From assembly GCA_963930645.1 (NCBI GenBank), contig OZ005648.1:150300035-150364034 (forward strand): a stretch of 64,000 bases of DNA, given 5' to 3'. Under the pieces are notes generated by a model that searched no databases, was not told the DNA's origin, and was given only the letters and a program-made list of their open reading frames with translations. The DNA is from Salticus scenicus (Eukaryota > Arthropoda > Arachnida > Araneae > Salticidae). The translations under genes and the position numbers were made by a program. Each line of letters begins with the position of its first letter. Within the stretch, counting starts at the first letter, position 1. Below, piece after piece: positions 43,315 through 55,984 of the stretch.

Positions 43315-44570
43315 TAATAGCTATTCTTTATTGAACGTTTTAAAAAATTCTCTTAATGCATATATCTTAGTTTCTAGGAAGTATTATTTGCAAATTTGTG
43401 AATCATTCCTTTCAATGCATTAATTTAATTTCTATTTGAAATATACAAATAAATTTCGTGTTTCTAATTTCAAATAAGATACTGTGAAAAAAAAAAAAAA
43501 ATAGACGTCTTATTTTTTTTTATTTATTTTTTTTTTATTTTCTTCCTTTTTATATTTTTTCTTTCTTCCTTTTTTTTTTTTTTTTTTTTTTTTTAAGAAA
43601 ACTTACAAAGTCACTTCAATTTCTTTTGAAAGAGGCATATGTATAATGATTAAAAAAGTTTTTTAACGACAAAAAATATGTAAATACATACAAAAAAAAA
43701 AAAAAATCATTTTTCTTTCAATTGTGATATTAAATTTTTAAAAAGCAAAACTGTCATCTGTTTTTGTAAGATTTAAAAAAAAGAAAAAAAAAAAGCACAT
43801 GTATAATTTATTTGTGAAATACTCAAAATTATTACAAAATAATGCAAGAAACATATAAAAAGAAAACAAAAAGTATACAGAATAAAAAAATACTTATTTT
43901 ATTCATTTTTATTTTATTTAAATTTAATTCAAAAAACTTTCTTTGAGATTATATTAAAACACCGTGCTTCTCTATTGTGTTCTCCATTTATTTGAAGAAA
44001 TAGATTTTATTCATTCTCGTTTTTCTTTTCTTTTTTTTTATTCTGATTACTATTGAAATAAGTTAAAATACGATGAATTAAGTTATATTTATTTTGAAAT
44101 AAAATAATATTATACATATTGATATTACCAATACTTTGATTAAAATTCTATAGCACTTATTGTAAAGTTAAAAAGAAATTACTTTTTCTTTTTTTCCTTT
44201 TAAATAACGCATCATGGAACCTGTGAATTTTAATAATATATTTTAGTTCATTTTTTAACATAATAGTTCTTTTTTTTTTTTTTTTTGGTTTAATTTGGAA
44301 AATTAAAACTTTTATTTTACACATTTCAAAAGACCAGAGATATTTATTTTCGAAGTAGATAAATAAATATAAAATTTTGTATAATTTTACTTAAACATTG
44401 TTTTACTAATTTATTGTGAATAACTAAATGTATATCATGTGTTGGTAACATAATAATATTTCAGAAAATATGATTTTTTTTTTCTTTTTTTCTGTATTAG
44501 GTAAAGAATAACTTCTGTTAAACGTAATGTTTCACAGACATAGATTTTCAAAGATTTTTTATTTCTTTTA

Positions 44571-44654
<84 letters not shown>

Positions 44655-45409
44655 GAATACTAGACAATTTAGTGCACTAACAAATATAATACACTTTTTT
44701 ATAATCAAATCCATTTCATGTTTACTTGTTAATTCACAAACACGTTAATTTACTTTTCTGTCTGGGTAACAAAGGGAAATATTTTATTAGCAAAATTCTA
44801 TGAAAGGTCATACCGGTAACAAAACAAGTATGTTGCCGTCATCAAAAAACTTCCTTCTGTATTTTACTATATAAAAAGGCCAGTTACTATTTAACATGAA
44901 CAAAAGCTTTATAATAATTTCTCATTGTAAAGAATTTACATACGACGTTTTGTGCAATTTTAATCAAAAGGTCCTGAGATATACCCGAGTGAAAAAATTC
45001 CAGATGAAGAATACTGGTAACTCCACCTGTGTCGACTTACATACGCCTAAAATAACCTTTACATAATAGTTATCTCACATAGCAGTTTGATCAATTTATA
45101 TGCCACAGAAGAGATTTAGCCTACCTATTCATGGGATAATTTCGAGAACAGTAGCGGCACTTGCCAACCGATATGCATTCAAATATAACCAGCATATTGT
45201 TTCACAAGGGTACTCTTATTTACTAAATATTGTACAATTACATGACATGAAATATGAGATACAGCCTTCCCATTCATGTTAAAAATTTCTTCATAGCAGT
45301 ACCGCCTATTAGCCGAAATGCACCTATTTTGAATCAGTATGATGTTTCATAATCCCCCTCTCACATACTAAGTTTTGTTTGATTATACACAATAGAACCT
45401 GAGAAACAG
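43131..45409. other. AT-rich region with a diverged duplicate of 34.7 kb and microsatellites
   Basis: (AC)n(AT)n at 43260-43314; T-rich tracts 43510-43595; 43600-44190 is the diverged copy of 34700-35330; (ATT)n followed by (AT)n at about 44577-44650. The 60-codon frame at 45100-45282 has no features I recognise and abuts the 3'-end fragment at 45.4 kb, so it may be part of that repeat. Confidence 0.5.
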
Positions 45410-45715
45410 CCTTGCCTAAAAGGAGAAACATCACAGTACAACACCGTCACTTTTCAGCCATTTACACAAAAAAGTTGATAGGGTCTAATTTATCTAAAGG
45501 TGCAACAACATATAATTTTATATGAAGAATGTGCAGTAGTTTCCTGAGTAACAGTTTCCACAGAATTTTTGTAAAACACACACAGACACACGTTTTCTAA
45601 AAATGGTCCAATCGTGTTCTGGACATACCAAGATGTGTAAATTCGTCGAAAACCTGAAGCCTTACATTTTACGAATCCAATATTTTCTTCTATTAAATAT
45701 AGAAGAAAGTTAAAA
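45410..45715 (+). repeat. TE 3'-end fragment ending in a hairpin (copy at 40.2 kb)
   Basis: Second copy of the fragment at 40240-40615 with the same box order and the terminal TTTCTTCTAT..ATATAGAAGAAA palindrome. The two are clearly diverged, so they are independent old insertions. Confidence 0.7.
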
Positions 45716-45924
45716 AATAAATAAATAACCTAGGATATTAAATTGTAAATTTATTTGGGCTTTGCTTTAGAATATAACTTAGGAATCTAATATATTATAT
45801 TAAAACAATAGCGAAACAATGCAAAACAACAAACTTTTTTTTTTTATTTACAAAACAACAAACCTTAAAACGATTTTTTTTTTTTTTTTATGCTAATGAT
45901 AAAAGGCACATTTAAAATAACGGA

Positions 45925-46340
45925 GGAAAAAATACAGAAATTACATTTATGATAAATGTTCAAAATGTCCATCCTTTTCTAGGAGGCAAAGCTGAACTCG
46001 TTTGCGCATGTGTTTAGAAACGCGTTTTAACATGCTGGGAGTGACTACTTGTAGAGAAACCTGTACATACCTGCATAGAACCTATATTACGAAATTGTCG
46101 AACGAGCTGATATAGCATATTTTTACTCTGTATTGCACCATCTGGATATTTATATCTCCAAATATCTTTGCATCTTTCATACGATTTACATTCAAAATAA
46201 TCTTCAAATAGCGTAATTCTCTGAATGCGTGATAAACTCATTTCACTATGAAGAACAAAATAACATAAAACTTTATTCTCACACAACTTGAACGAGAAAA
46301 GAAACAAACCATAAAAATAAAAAAATTGATGCAATAATAA
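45925..46340 (-). pseudogene. Internally deleted DUF4817-type transposase
   Basis: On the minus strand 46245-46080 encodes MSLSRIQRITLFEDYFECKS followed by ...YPDGAIQSKNMLYQLVRQFR and NIGSM, the helix-turn-helix domain (DUF4817-like) at the N-terminus of many arthropod mariner-type transposases. It is joined almost directly to a C-terminal piece in a shifted frame (QVVTPSMLKRVSKHMRKRVQ, then LCLLEKDGHFEHL and a stop, about 46060-45948). The whole catalytic DDE core is missing. Just upstream, 46400-46436 reads on the minus strand as GTGTCCTAAAAGTTCC, resembling the ends of such elements. Confidence 0.6.
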
Positions 46341-46510
46341 GCAGACGATAATTTTTTTTTTTTTTTTTTTTTTTAAATCATGGACATAATGAGTTCTTTA
46401 AGTTGGAGTACTGGAACTTTTAGGACACACTGTACTGCGTGAAAAATCAGATGGTAGTAGAAGGTAATTACATAATACTCTAAAATTAATCTTTTAAAAA
46501 TTTTCAGTAG

Positions 46511-46942
46511 CCGCTTCACTTAATCCAAAGTTTTTTTATGGGAAATTTTGTTTATTTATAACTCATTAACTAATACATATTTTTAAATTCTGTTTTCACA
46601 TTTAAAAAATTCACAACTGTTAAATTGACAGACTTTCTATTTAAACGATTTTTTTTTTTTCTTTTTTAAGGTTTTGTTTTGAAGCTGTAAAATACGAATT
46701 TTCAATATGTCAAATAATTCATTTTACAGTTTCAAGATAAAACCTTAAAAAAATAATGATAATAATAATTATTATTATTATTATTATTGTACTTTTCTTT
46801 ATGTTTGCCAGTTTAACAGTTGTGAATTTTCTGAATGCGAAAACAGAATTAAAAAATATGTATTATTTAATGGGTTATAAGTGAACAAAATTTCTCATAG
46901 AATAACATTAGTTTGGGCTTCCAGCGACGGTAAGTGAAGTGG
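46511..46942. repeat. 432-bp fold-back element
   Basis: The left end CCGCTTCACTTA is inverted at 46931-46942. Arms share AAATTTTGTT.A.TTATAAC, AATACATATTTTT, CACAACTGTTAAA and, innermost, TTAAGGTTTTGTTTTGAAGC (46666-46693 with 46720-46747). The tip is a loop of about 26 nt. Microsatellite growth (poly(T) on the left, ATT/AAT on the right) separates parts of the arms. Confidence 0.75.
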
Positions 46943-48241
46943 GCTCTTCACGGATGTTATATTTCACGATTCCACGGAATGTATTGAAAAATGATTTCTT
47001 TGAAAAGCCATGAAAGATTTCTTAATGATTAATTTGTTGCATATGTTAAAGGCGATTCTTTATCCGACAATCTGCAAATGAAAAACCATCATTAAACTAA
47101 ATATTCTCCGGGCAATAAAGAGAATTCATGTCACAGTTACCCTGAATTTATTTGAAAATATATTTTGAAGTCGCAATGTGAGGGGTGGCATCAGGTATTA
47201 GAATCAATTTTAGATAATTTTATGTCCAAAGACATAAGGTGTAAGAAATGATTTACCAAATTTACTAACAACGAAGGCTTATTTAATATATCGTCCATTT
47301 GGACTGTGGAAAACCAAACACACACTTATCAAAGAAGAATGATAAATCTAAAACATAAAAATTGAATTTTTGTTAAAAAATTCTTATGAAGATTATTATT
47401 ATTAATATGATACCTGGTTGCTAATTTGATGTCAAGGTAAGTACGTTATATTTCTTACTAGCATAGTCCGCAACGGTTGCGAAGAATTTGTAAACTGGTA
47501 ATCAGAGTACAATCATTATGCATAGTTTCCTTCAGAGATGAAATGAATAAAATAAAATAAAAAGTGTGTCTAATAAAATTATAAGTTACTGTTGAACTTT
47601 CGTGTGTTGTGAGAAAATAATCAAAAACTTTCATGATTTAAGTATAATTGCAGACAACAGGTGCATAGAAAGATTAAAATAAAATAAAATTAATACATAT
47701 ATTTTAGTGAAAGAAAATTTAGCTGCTAAATAAGAATTCATTAATAAGTGAAAAGAGCATTGAGTAAAAACTATTGAAAATTTTAAAGTTATTAATATTA
47801 TTAATTTATATTTTTGTAAAAACAAAATATATAATGTATCAATAGCATGAAATTTCCAAAAGGGTATAAGTATAGCAAGATGAGTTAAGTTTAGTTTATA
47901 ATTTTTCAACACATATTTACGTAAAGTAAGTGAGAAAATATTTATCTTAAATGTATATATAAGGTGAGTCTAAAACGTTCTGTGAATGGTACGAAAAAGA
48001 AAAAAAAAAAAAAAAAAAAAAGATGGTGAGGTTAGGAAGACGGAGCTGCGCATGTATAGAGAGTTATCAGAAACCGTTGCCTGCCATTAAAATTACAACT
48101 TTAAGCCACAACTTTTGAATCCTGCTGGTCTGCCTGATTTCGTATGTCCTGAACATTGTTCATCATCATCAGTATCTGTGTAGCGAAAAGTCTTTCACCA
48201 GTCGCAAAACACATTTCTTACACTCTGCTTCTGCTCTGTGA
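46943..48241. other. AT-rich region, no gene seen
   Basis: Only a poly(A) tract (about 48000-48020) stands out. The 93-codon minus-strand frame at 47631-47912 is hydrophobic, AT-rich and without motif; I do not call it. Confidence 0.5.
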
Positions 48242-48596
48242 ACACTGTAAAAAAATTTGTGTAAGAATACATAACATTATTAAGGGAACTTATTTTCTTC
48301 AACCATGTTGAGAAATGTTATCTGCTATATCCGTGTAACAGACGCATACAGTGGAACGTTACGCAATTACAACTGGTAACATTTCTCTATATAGTGAAAT
48401 ATATTTCTTTCTATCCTCAATATTGAGGTAGCTTATTTACCACAACCATATACAGAAATGTTACCAGTTGTAATTGCGTAGCATTCCACGGTATGCCTCT
48501 GTTACACAGCTATAGCAGATAAATTTCTCAACATGGTCGAGGAAAATAAGTTCCCTCGATAATGTTGTGTATTCTTAACAACATTTTTTACAGTGT
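48242..48596. mobile_element. 355-bp palindromic MITE
   Basis: Begins ACACTGTAAAAAAA and ends TTTTTTACAGTGT. Arms of about 150 bp (48242-48391 and 48449-48596) share TAAGAATACA, AAGGGAACTTATTTTC, ACCATGTTGAGAAAT and TTACAACTGGTAACATTTCT. The loop is about 57 bp. No clear target duplication (flanks CTCTGTGA and ACTTGCAC). Such long arms with no coding part suggest a MULE-like or fold-back MITE. Confidence 0.8.
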
Positions 48597-49765
48597 ACTT
48601 GCACTAACATCTATATGGTCTTTCGTTTTTTTTTTTTTTTTTTTTTTTCCCAATTCGTAGTAAAACTTCATGTTTAAACACTGCTTAATTGCACTGTGGC
48701 AAAAGATTTAACATGTCTTCCGTTCTTTTATTCCTGTAAATAAAATCATTCATAAAAAATTTTTGAAGTTGAAAAAAAAAATTGTAAATATAAATTTCAT
48801 CTGCTTTTACCAAAGCATGCAGTGAAAAGAAAAAAATATAATCCGGATATTAATAAAAAATATATTTGATATACGGAAATTTGTGGCAAACCTTGATAAG
48901 GCAATAGGCTGTTTAAATGATTTTAACTGAAAAAAAAAATGTGCCTGTTTCACAACAAAAAATATATAACCTTAGAAAATGGTTTCACTAATATATTGTA
49001 GAATAGGAGTTAACTATTGCGAATTCCTGTAATATTTATGTCATTATTTGTAATAGTATTCTATTAAAATACTTATATATAATTAAATACGACAAAATTC
49101 ATCATTTATAAATAGTGTTAAGAAAATTATTTACAATTCGTAATATTATGGCACATGTATTGTACAGAAAATTTCCAAAAGATTTCATGATAGCTTAAGC
49201 AGTTTGCAACAAAGATAAAATTAAAATTAAAATAATTTTCAAATAAAGCTAAACTCAACTCACTCTGCTACCAGTAGAAAAATTCAGAATCATTTTTTAA
49301 GAAAAAATTAAAACTTACAAAGGAAGGACGTCAATAAAACTGAACTTCATTTCAACAAAACTCCAGTCACGTTCCAGAGTTATAAGTTACTTATTTATGG
49401 TTGAAAGTAATAGAAATAGAAAATATATTTATGTTATAAAATGAAATATATGAAAATTCACCTATACATTTACAAGAAACGTCTGTGCTTTTAGTTAGTT
49501 CACATGAGTCTTAGAAGAACGCAATATAAGTGCACTGAAAATACTTTGAAAAACCGAAATTGGTATGTCAGTTCCAAGAAAAAAAAAACACTTTCATACA
49601 AATTTCAAATTATAGTTAAAGTGAAGATTTAAGGCTATCAGATGAGAAGCAAATCACCGAAAACATATGCTTTTATAATTAAAAGTAATCGTTATTTTTT
49701 TTTTCATAAAGTTTGAATTCTCTCCTGTGTATTATGTGTGTGTGAGTTTCAAAAACAAATTAATA
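48597..49765. other. AT-rich region, no gene seen
   Basis: Poly(T) at 48627-48649. Otherwise low-complexity AT-rich sequence with no open frame of note. Confidence 0.5.
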
Positions 49766-49767
49766 TA

Positions 49768-50951
49768 CACTGAAGAGCTATTACATTATGGCCATTCCAC
49801 ACATAGAGCAATGAGCTTGCTCTGATACAACACCACGGCGCACCTGTGGCTGAAAGTGAAGTATATAAAGCGCACATGCACAGTCTTTCCACACATAGAG
49901 TTTTTAGAGACATAATGGGAAAAAGCAGGCGATTTAACAGATTTCGTAAAGAAATAAACTGTTATGGCTTGGTGTCTAGAAGTGTCGATTTTAGAAGCGG
50001 CGCATTTGGTGAACTCCTCGCGTGCAGCCGTTGTGAGTACTTTTAAAATTGGTGTATGAACGGGAAAACGTCAAATTTCCGCCCCGTGGTTTGATTTCTG
50101 AGGGGAGTGGAGACTTCCGCATCGTTTGTCAAGATCGCAGGAATTAAATAGCTGAAATCTCAAGCAGCTACCCAAGTGGCAACCCAGACATTATATATGG
50201 CCAGACAGAGTCTGAACACACAATGTAGCGCAACTGCTTCATATAGACACATGAAACCGAGGGGCTATTTGCATTTCTGCGCTTATGGCTCGTCACCGTC
50301 AACAAAGCCTGCAACGTGCAACGGAATATTGATATTGGGCCATAAATAATAGAAGTAAATCGACTACATTGACGAATCAATTTTTCTAGACAATCACAGT
50401 GACTGGTGAGAACAAACATGCAGATTTTCTTTGGAAAGCCATGCATTCAGATAAACAGCTGGCTGAATGCAGAAGGTGGTGGCTGTTTTAGAATATGAAT
50501 CATTCCCTAGAATAGACGTTGACGTCCGTGCGCTGTGTTAACATCATTGCAGGGCAGGTACACCCCATTATGACAACAGTATTTCCGGCGAGTTCTGACG
50601 TTTATTATCAATGTAATATACCATGTCATAATATCCAAAACGTCAGGAAGTGATTTGAGGATATTTCTGGTGAATTTCAAATTCTTTTTTGACAGGCTAA
50701 TTCACCTGACAGGAATCTAATACAACATTTCTGGCTCGACTAGGAAAACTATATTCATGTTACTTCGTTACCATTACACAATGTGCGGAAGTTACAGGAA
50801 GAGTTAGTGCCTGATACTCGATTCGATATCCCCGACATTCTATCAGCACCTAATAGAGTGAATGCCTAACCGGATGTTGTCAAATATGAAGCCAAAAATT
50901 GCTCTTACTTTGTGTTAAACCGATGATCATAAAGTAATGCCTCTTCTGTGT
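49768..50951 (+). mobile_element. Tc1-like transposon, dead
   Basis: The left end CACTGAAGAGCTATTACATT and the right end, inverted, CACAGAAGAGGCATTACTTT form terminal inverted repeats of about 27 bp. TA dinucleotides flank it (49766-49767 and 50952-50953), the target duplication of Tc1/mariner elements. The interior is a broken transposase reading left to right. The 1184-bp length is close to that of a full single-gene element. Confidence 0.8.
49905..50872 (+). pseudogene. Tc1-like transposase pseudogene
   Basis: Conserved pieces appear in shifting frames. IPCHNIQNVRK near 50620 corresponds to the DNAPCH-type second catalytic motif with its Asp lost. A stretch with NSPDRNLIQHFWLD near 50700-50740 corresponds to the SPDLNPIEHLWD motif. 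HNVRKLQEELVPDTRFDIPD follows to about 50840. Multiple stops and frameshifts interrupt it throughout. The minus-strand frame at 50168-50446 is a shadow. Confidence 0.7.
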
Positions 50952-50953
50952 AT

Positions 50954-51585
50954 GTCATAAGATAAATATGTTTTTGTTGTTATTGTTTCGGTTGTTTGTT
51001 TGTTCCCATTTAAATGTAAAAGGATCAATAAATAAGATTGTAAACCTCCAAAGACAAAAAAAAAAAAAAATCATTCCAACTAGAAACGCAAGTTTTGCTT
51101 ATTTTTCCGTAAAATGCATTGTACTGTTAAAAAAATGCTACTGCTCAGTTATCTAATAAAGTTATAAAATTATTTTATCGTGCTAAATTATACAAAGAGC
51201 ATATTATCTCATGTGATGAGAAATTTGAAGCTAATAAATTCTTGCAGAAAAACCGTACTTTTTAAATAGATAACTCGTGAAAGCATTCCTATTATTGAGA
51301 GGACTTCCGCTTAGAATGGTCTTGTAAAATAGTGTGAGTATATGTCCTAGAAATTCGAAAATAGTGCATTTTTCCCCCTAATCTTTTAAAAATTGTAGCA
51401 AGAAAATTATTTATCATAACTATTACTATTTTAGTCGTCATTTACTTAGCATAAACACTATAAATGTACTCTAATGTGATCATTACACTGTATAAGAAGA
51501 GGTAATTGCCCATTTCATTTGACTGTAAATAATAAAGGTGAAACAACCAAAATGTGCGGAAAAATAATTAAGTTAAACTCAATAT

Positions 51586-51636
<51 letters not shown>

Positions 51637-52463
51637 ATTTTTATAAATGTATTCGTTGTATGTATATTTCCATACTGCATTGCTCATGTTATGAAATTCA
51701 CATGGGTTTCGATGATAAAAATCACATGATCGGCATATGATAAAATTCTCGTTGAGAAAATCACACGAGTTTTCCATTTGTAATGTAAATGTTCTTTATA
51801 ATTTGTTAAATATTAACCCTCACAATCCTAAGTTTATAAAATTATGATTCTATGGCTTTAATTTTTCAATCAACTTTTTACGCCAATCCTAAATCTTATT
51901 AAGTCATTTGGCAGAAACAATTAGAAATATACTCAAAAATTAATATGAAAAAAGTTTTTTTCTGAATTCTGAACCTACTGAGATATGAAAAGCAAAGAAA
52001 TTTTTACTTTTAGTAAGTAATATCCTAAAATTTTTGTAACTATTACATTCGTGAGCCTGAAATGATCCATTATTAGTAAATGAAATATCTAGTTATGCTA
52101 ATTAAAATAAAATTTATTATTATGCACATAACAACAGTTAAAACTACTGTTGCTTCTAGATTTTATATATTAGAAATATACATATATATATCATATTAAT
52201 GCCATTTTCATTAGAAATTTTAACTGAAAAGTATCGCTTGGAATATTGTTTGGTTTATCGATTATTATTATTATTTTTTTTTTTTTAATGTAGGCTTGTT
52301 CAACTTTACGTAGGAATATACTACTGGTGAAAGTACATAAATTTAGCATTAATTATAAATACTTTACAAGTTATAAAGAAAAATAGGTTTTTTCTTTTTT
52401 CCTAATTGCACAGTTCGTGTTTTGAACCGATGCAAAAAAGAACTTTTTTTAATTTAACGTTTC

Positions 52464-52497
<34 letters not shown>

Positions 52498-53395
52498 CAA
52501 AAACTGAACAATGTTATAATGGTCATACTAAATGTACTTAAATAATACAAAAAGAGACTACGTTGAAATTTTGATTGATTCAATAAAGATTCTGTTAATA
52601 TATATATATATATTTTTTTTTTTTCAAAAAGCATTAATTTTTTTTTTAAGTATTATTTTCCACAATGTTTATAAAAATAACGTTGAATGCTTTTTTGTCA
52701 ACTTTCAATTATATTTATCATACTCATTCGTTTTCTAATAACTGTCTACATTCAGTTTCATTAGGAAAAAAATTAATTTAAATATTATGAAACAATTTTC
52801 CATAAATGTAAGTGATAATAATAATAATAAATGAAATTAAAAAAGAATCTTGTATTTGTAAAAAGTTTTTTTTTTTTTTTCCTTCTCTAAAGCTAGAACT
52901 TATTGCCATAAAATAATAGATTTTGAATTTTTATTTTAACTATTTTTTAACTTTATATAGTAAAAAATCGAATCTTGTAGCGAAATTTTTTATCATTGTA
53001 TTCTCCGCATAGTATCAAAATATCTTTCCGTTTTTACTTTAGGTTTGTTTTAACTCGAAAGGACTACACTGCAGGACAGGTAAAATAATCATAATCATCA
53101 TAATAATAATAATAAATATTTAAATGTTTAAACTATTTTTTTTTTTTTTTTTTTTACAATATAAAACTAAAATGTCTTTTTTGTACGATGTGATGATTTA
53201 ATAATTTCTTGTGCATTTTATAAGAATTATTGCTAATAAATTTATCTTATGGCCGTATCACATCAGAGATTTTCGCATAACATTTTAGCGAACACGACAC
53301 AGTAGCGTATGGGGAATATTCAAGGACAGCAGGTAACCAAATTTTTCAACCGTCAAAAAGTTCATCATGTTGTGTTAAGTTGAGTTGTGTTTAGA

Positions 53396-53426
<31 letters not shown>

Positions 53427-53673
53427 GATTGAATGAAACCTCTCGTGGGATACAGCCATATATAACATTTCCCAATATGTATTATTTTCATGTTTGTAAA
53501 TTGTATAATTGACTAAAAAGTTTTCGTCGCCTCATTTTTACTTTTCTAAGTATGCCTTTTATACTTGCATGCTTCGATAAAAGCATTATACAATGAGCGA
53601 GAGATAACGCTGGTAATTTAAATAGGCATAGGTACTGAAAATATGGGAATATTAAACATTTTTTTTCCACCAC

Positions 53674-53710
<37 letters not shown>

Positions 53711-54659
53711 CCCACACTTAAAGCAATTTTCATTGCATCACAGTTTTTTACTCAATGAATGCGCACCTATTGAAAATAAATTTTACAAAAACACACATAA
53801 CTACTCAAAAAAAAAAAAAAAAAAGTTTTATTTATTTATTTATTATAATTATTGGTGCTACCTTGAATCAGTTAATGTTTTGAATATTTTGAATTGATCT
53901 TTCTTGCCCCCCCCCCCCCCCCCCCGCCAAAAAAAAAAAAAAGTTAATATTCATACAAAGATTTTAAAAGAAATTGCATCAATTCTCGTGATTAAACAGG
54001 ATTAGAAACTTAGTGAAAAAAAATTCAACTTAAATAAAATTAAGTTTCTTACCGTTAACGCTTTATGTTATAAAATGTATTCAGTGCTCACCTTTTGAGA
54101 ACTGACCTTATTTATATTCTCACATAAATTAAGTTTTAAGATGAATGTTAAACGTCATTATAATTAAAACGACCTAATTTATAAAGAGCGATTTTCGTCA
54201 ATGCTTTTAAAAGGCAGTTAAAATATACTTTGTTAATAATAGGTGTAAAGTACTTTATAATTACACGATTGATTAACTCCGTTAATTCTTATTAAAATCA
54301 TTCTTTCTATTTTTTTTTTTTTTTTTTTTTTTTTGTATAAGTTAAACAACACACTCTGTACTTTCATAAACAGATCCAATTAGCTGTAAAACCAAATGTT
54401 CGTTAAAATAAATATGGGCCATTTTCTTATGAAATATAAACAATGTTTGCATTTTTTGCGCATACATATTCATTAAACACCCCCCTCCTTTTTTCGCCAA
54501 CACTAGGGTTTCGTATTCCGATTACTTTCATAAAACCAACACTGAGACCATCATTTCTCATTTTGTTTCATTTAACGTTATTATTTACCATCTTCGTTCT
54601 TCAGGAGCCGGCGAAAACCAATTATACCATATTTATGACTTCCGATTAGGCTAAGCTGT
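50954..54659. other. AT-rich region with microsatellites, no gene seen
   Basis: (CA)n(TA)n at about 51585-51633, (TA)n at about 52597-52611, poly(T) at 52468-52497, 53398-53426 and 53678-53710, and a C-run followed by poly(A) at about 53908-53942. Frames across 53488-53897 run through poly(T)/poly(A) and are chance. Confidence 0.5.
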
Positions 54660-55010
54660 TTGTATGATGTAAATGCATATTACTGCAGCGGGCTCTCTGA
54701 ATTTATTGCCCCATTTCTGCTGATGTATTTGCTGGAGATGGAAGCTGGAGATAAGAGCTGGCTCTCTAAAGGAGAATCTCAACATTTCCATTCATACATA
54801 GATGCTAACCGCGACTGGAAGTCATGGTTAAGGAGAAATCGGAATTTTATGTGTATCAATTCTTTCCTTTACATAAATTTTGATTTAGGGTATTTTAAAT
54901 ACAGTTCCGTTTTAGAATGTAATCAATTTCTAGAGATATATGACAAGTCAGGTTTTTTTTATTCATGTAGATTTTATTTTTATGTACTTATAGATGAACT
55001 ATATTGGTAG
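54660..55010 (+). CDS. Unrecognised 116-codon open frame, doubtful
   Basis: This is the longest frame in the window outside recognised elements, and its first half (54690-54850) is less AT-rich than its surroundings. The protein (MYDVNAYYCSGLSEFIAPFL...) has no motif I recognise, and the second half is Phe/Tyr/Asn-rich in the manner of random AT-rich DNA. A possible splice acceptor (TATTACTGCAG, ending 54689) precedes the richer part. It could be a short exon, a decayed element or chance; chance is most likely. Confidence 0.12.
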   Translation: MYDVNAYYCSGLSEFIAPFLLMYLLEMEAGDKSWLSKGESQHFHSYIDANRDWKSWLRRNRNFMCINSFLYINFDLGYFKYSSVLECNQFLEIYDKSGFFYSCRFYFYVLIDELYW

Positions 55011-55948
55011 TATTTATCTTCATAAATATACGGAAAACGAGTATTATTATATATGTATGCAAATGTATATATGCATATATATGTATATAAATTTATTTTA
55101 TAACATTTATTTTCAGCAAACGCATCAACAAAGTATATCAAGAAAGATACTGTTTATTGTATTGAACATTCATAATTTTAAATAAGATTACGAGTGTGAA
55201 TATGTAAAGTTTTCGATTAAAACGTTGGAGAAAATAACTTCTTTATTTTTTTTTTACATAAAATAGCATGTTTTTTATGTTTAAAGTTATAAATGATGAA
55301 TTATAAAATTGTAATTCAATGGATGCAGATTTTTTAATTGCATTAAAAAAATAGAAATTACATGATTGATTAGTAAGCCCCCTGTCAAATATTGTAGAAA
55401 CAATAGCCCGCCCTTCCCGGTTTTCGGTGTCGCTTTCCTGACAATTTTCCTTTATTTTTTTTTTATTTTTTTTTTTTTTGTGATAGTGTTAGTCGAATGT
55501 TCTTTGTATTTTTTATTTATTTTATTTATTTTTTTAATACCTGTGATTTAGAATTACACTTTTAAATCAGGCTATTTTTTTTTTCAACTTTTTTTTCCTT
55601 TTCCCGTTTTATTCGTATGTAAAGCTGTACTGATATTTGAACTTATCCAAAGGCAGTTCATCTATGTCACTGTTTTTTTTCAGATTCGATATTGCGCTGT
55701 GTAGTTAAGTAAAAAATCCATTATAGACTGTTAAAGATCTTAACGAATTATTTTAAGTAAAATTAAAATAATAATAATTCAGCAGCGTTATTAAAAAAAC
55801 AATATTTATGAAAATTTGGATCTTATCCAATGGCGCCTTTTTTACGTGAGCTTAACTTTCTAAAATACATGATTTACACGTTTTCCAATAAAAATATCAG
55901 TTAAAAGATAAAGTTATTAAATTCTTTAAAACACATTTTCAGTTGAAA

Positions 55949-55984
<36 letters not shown>

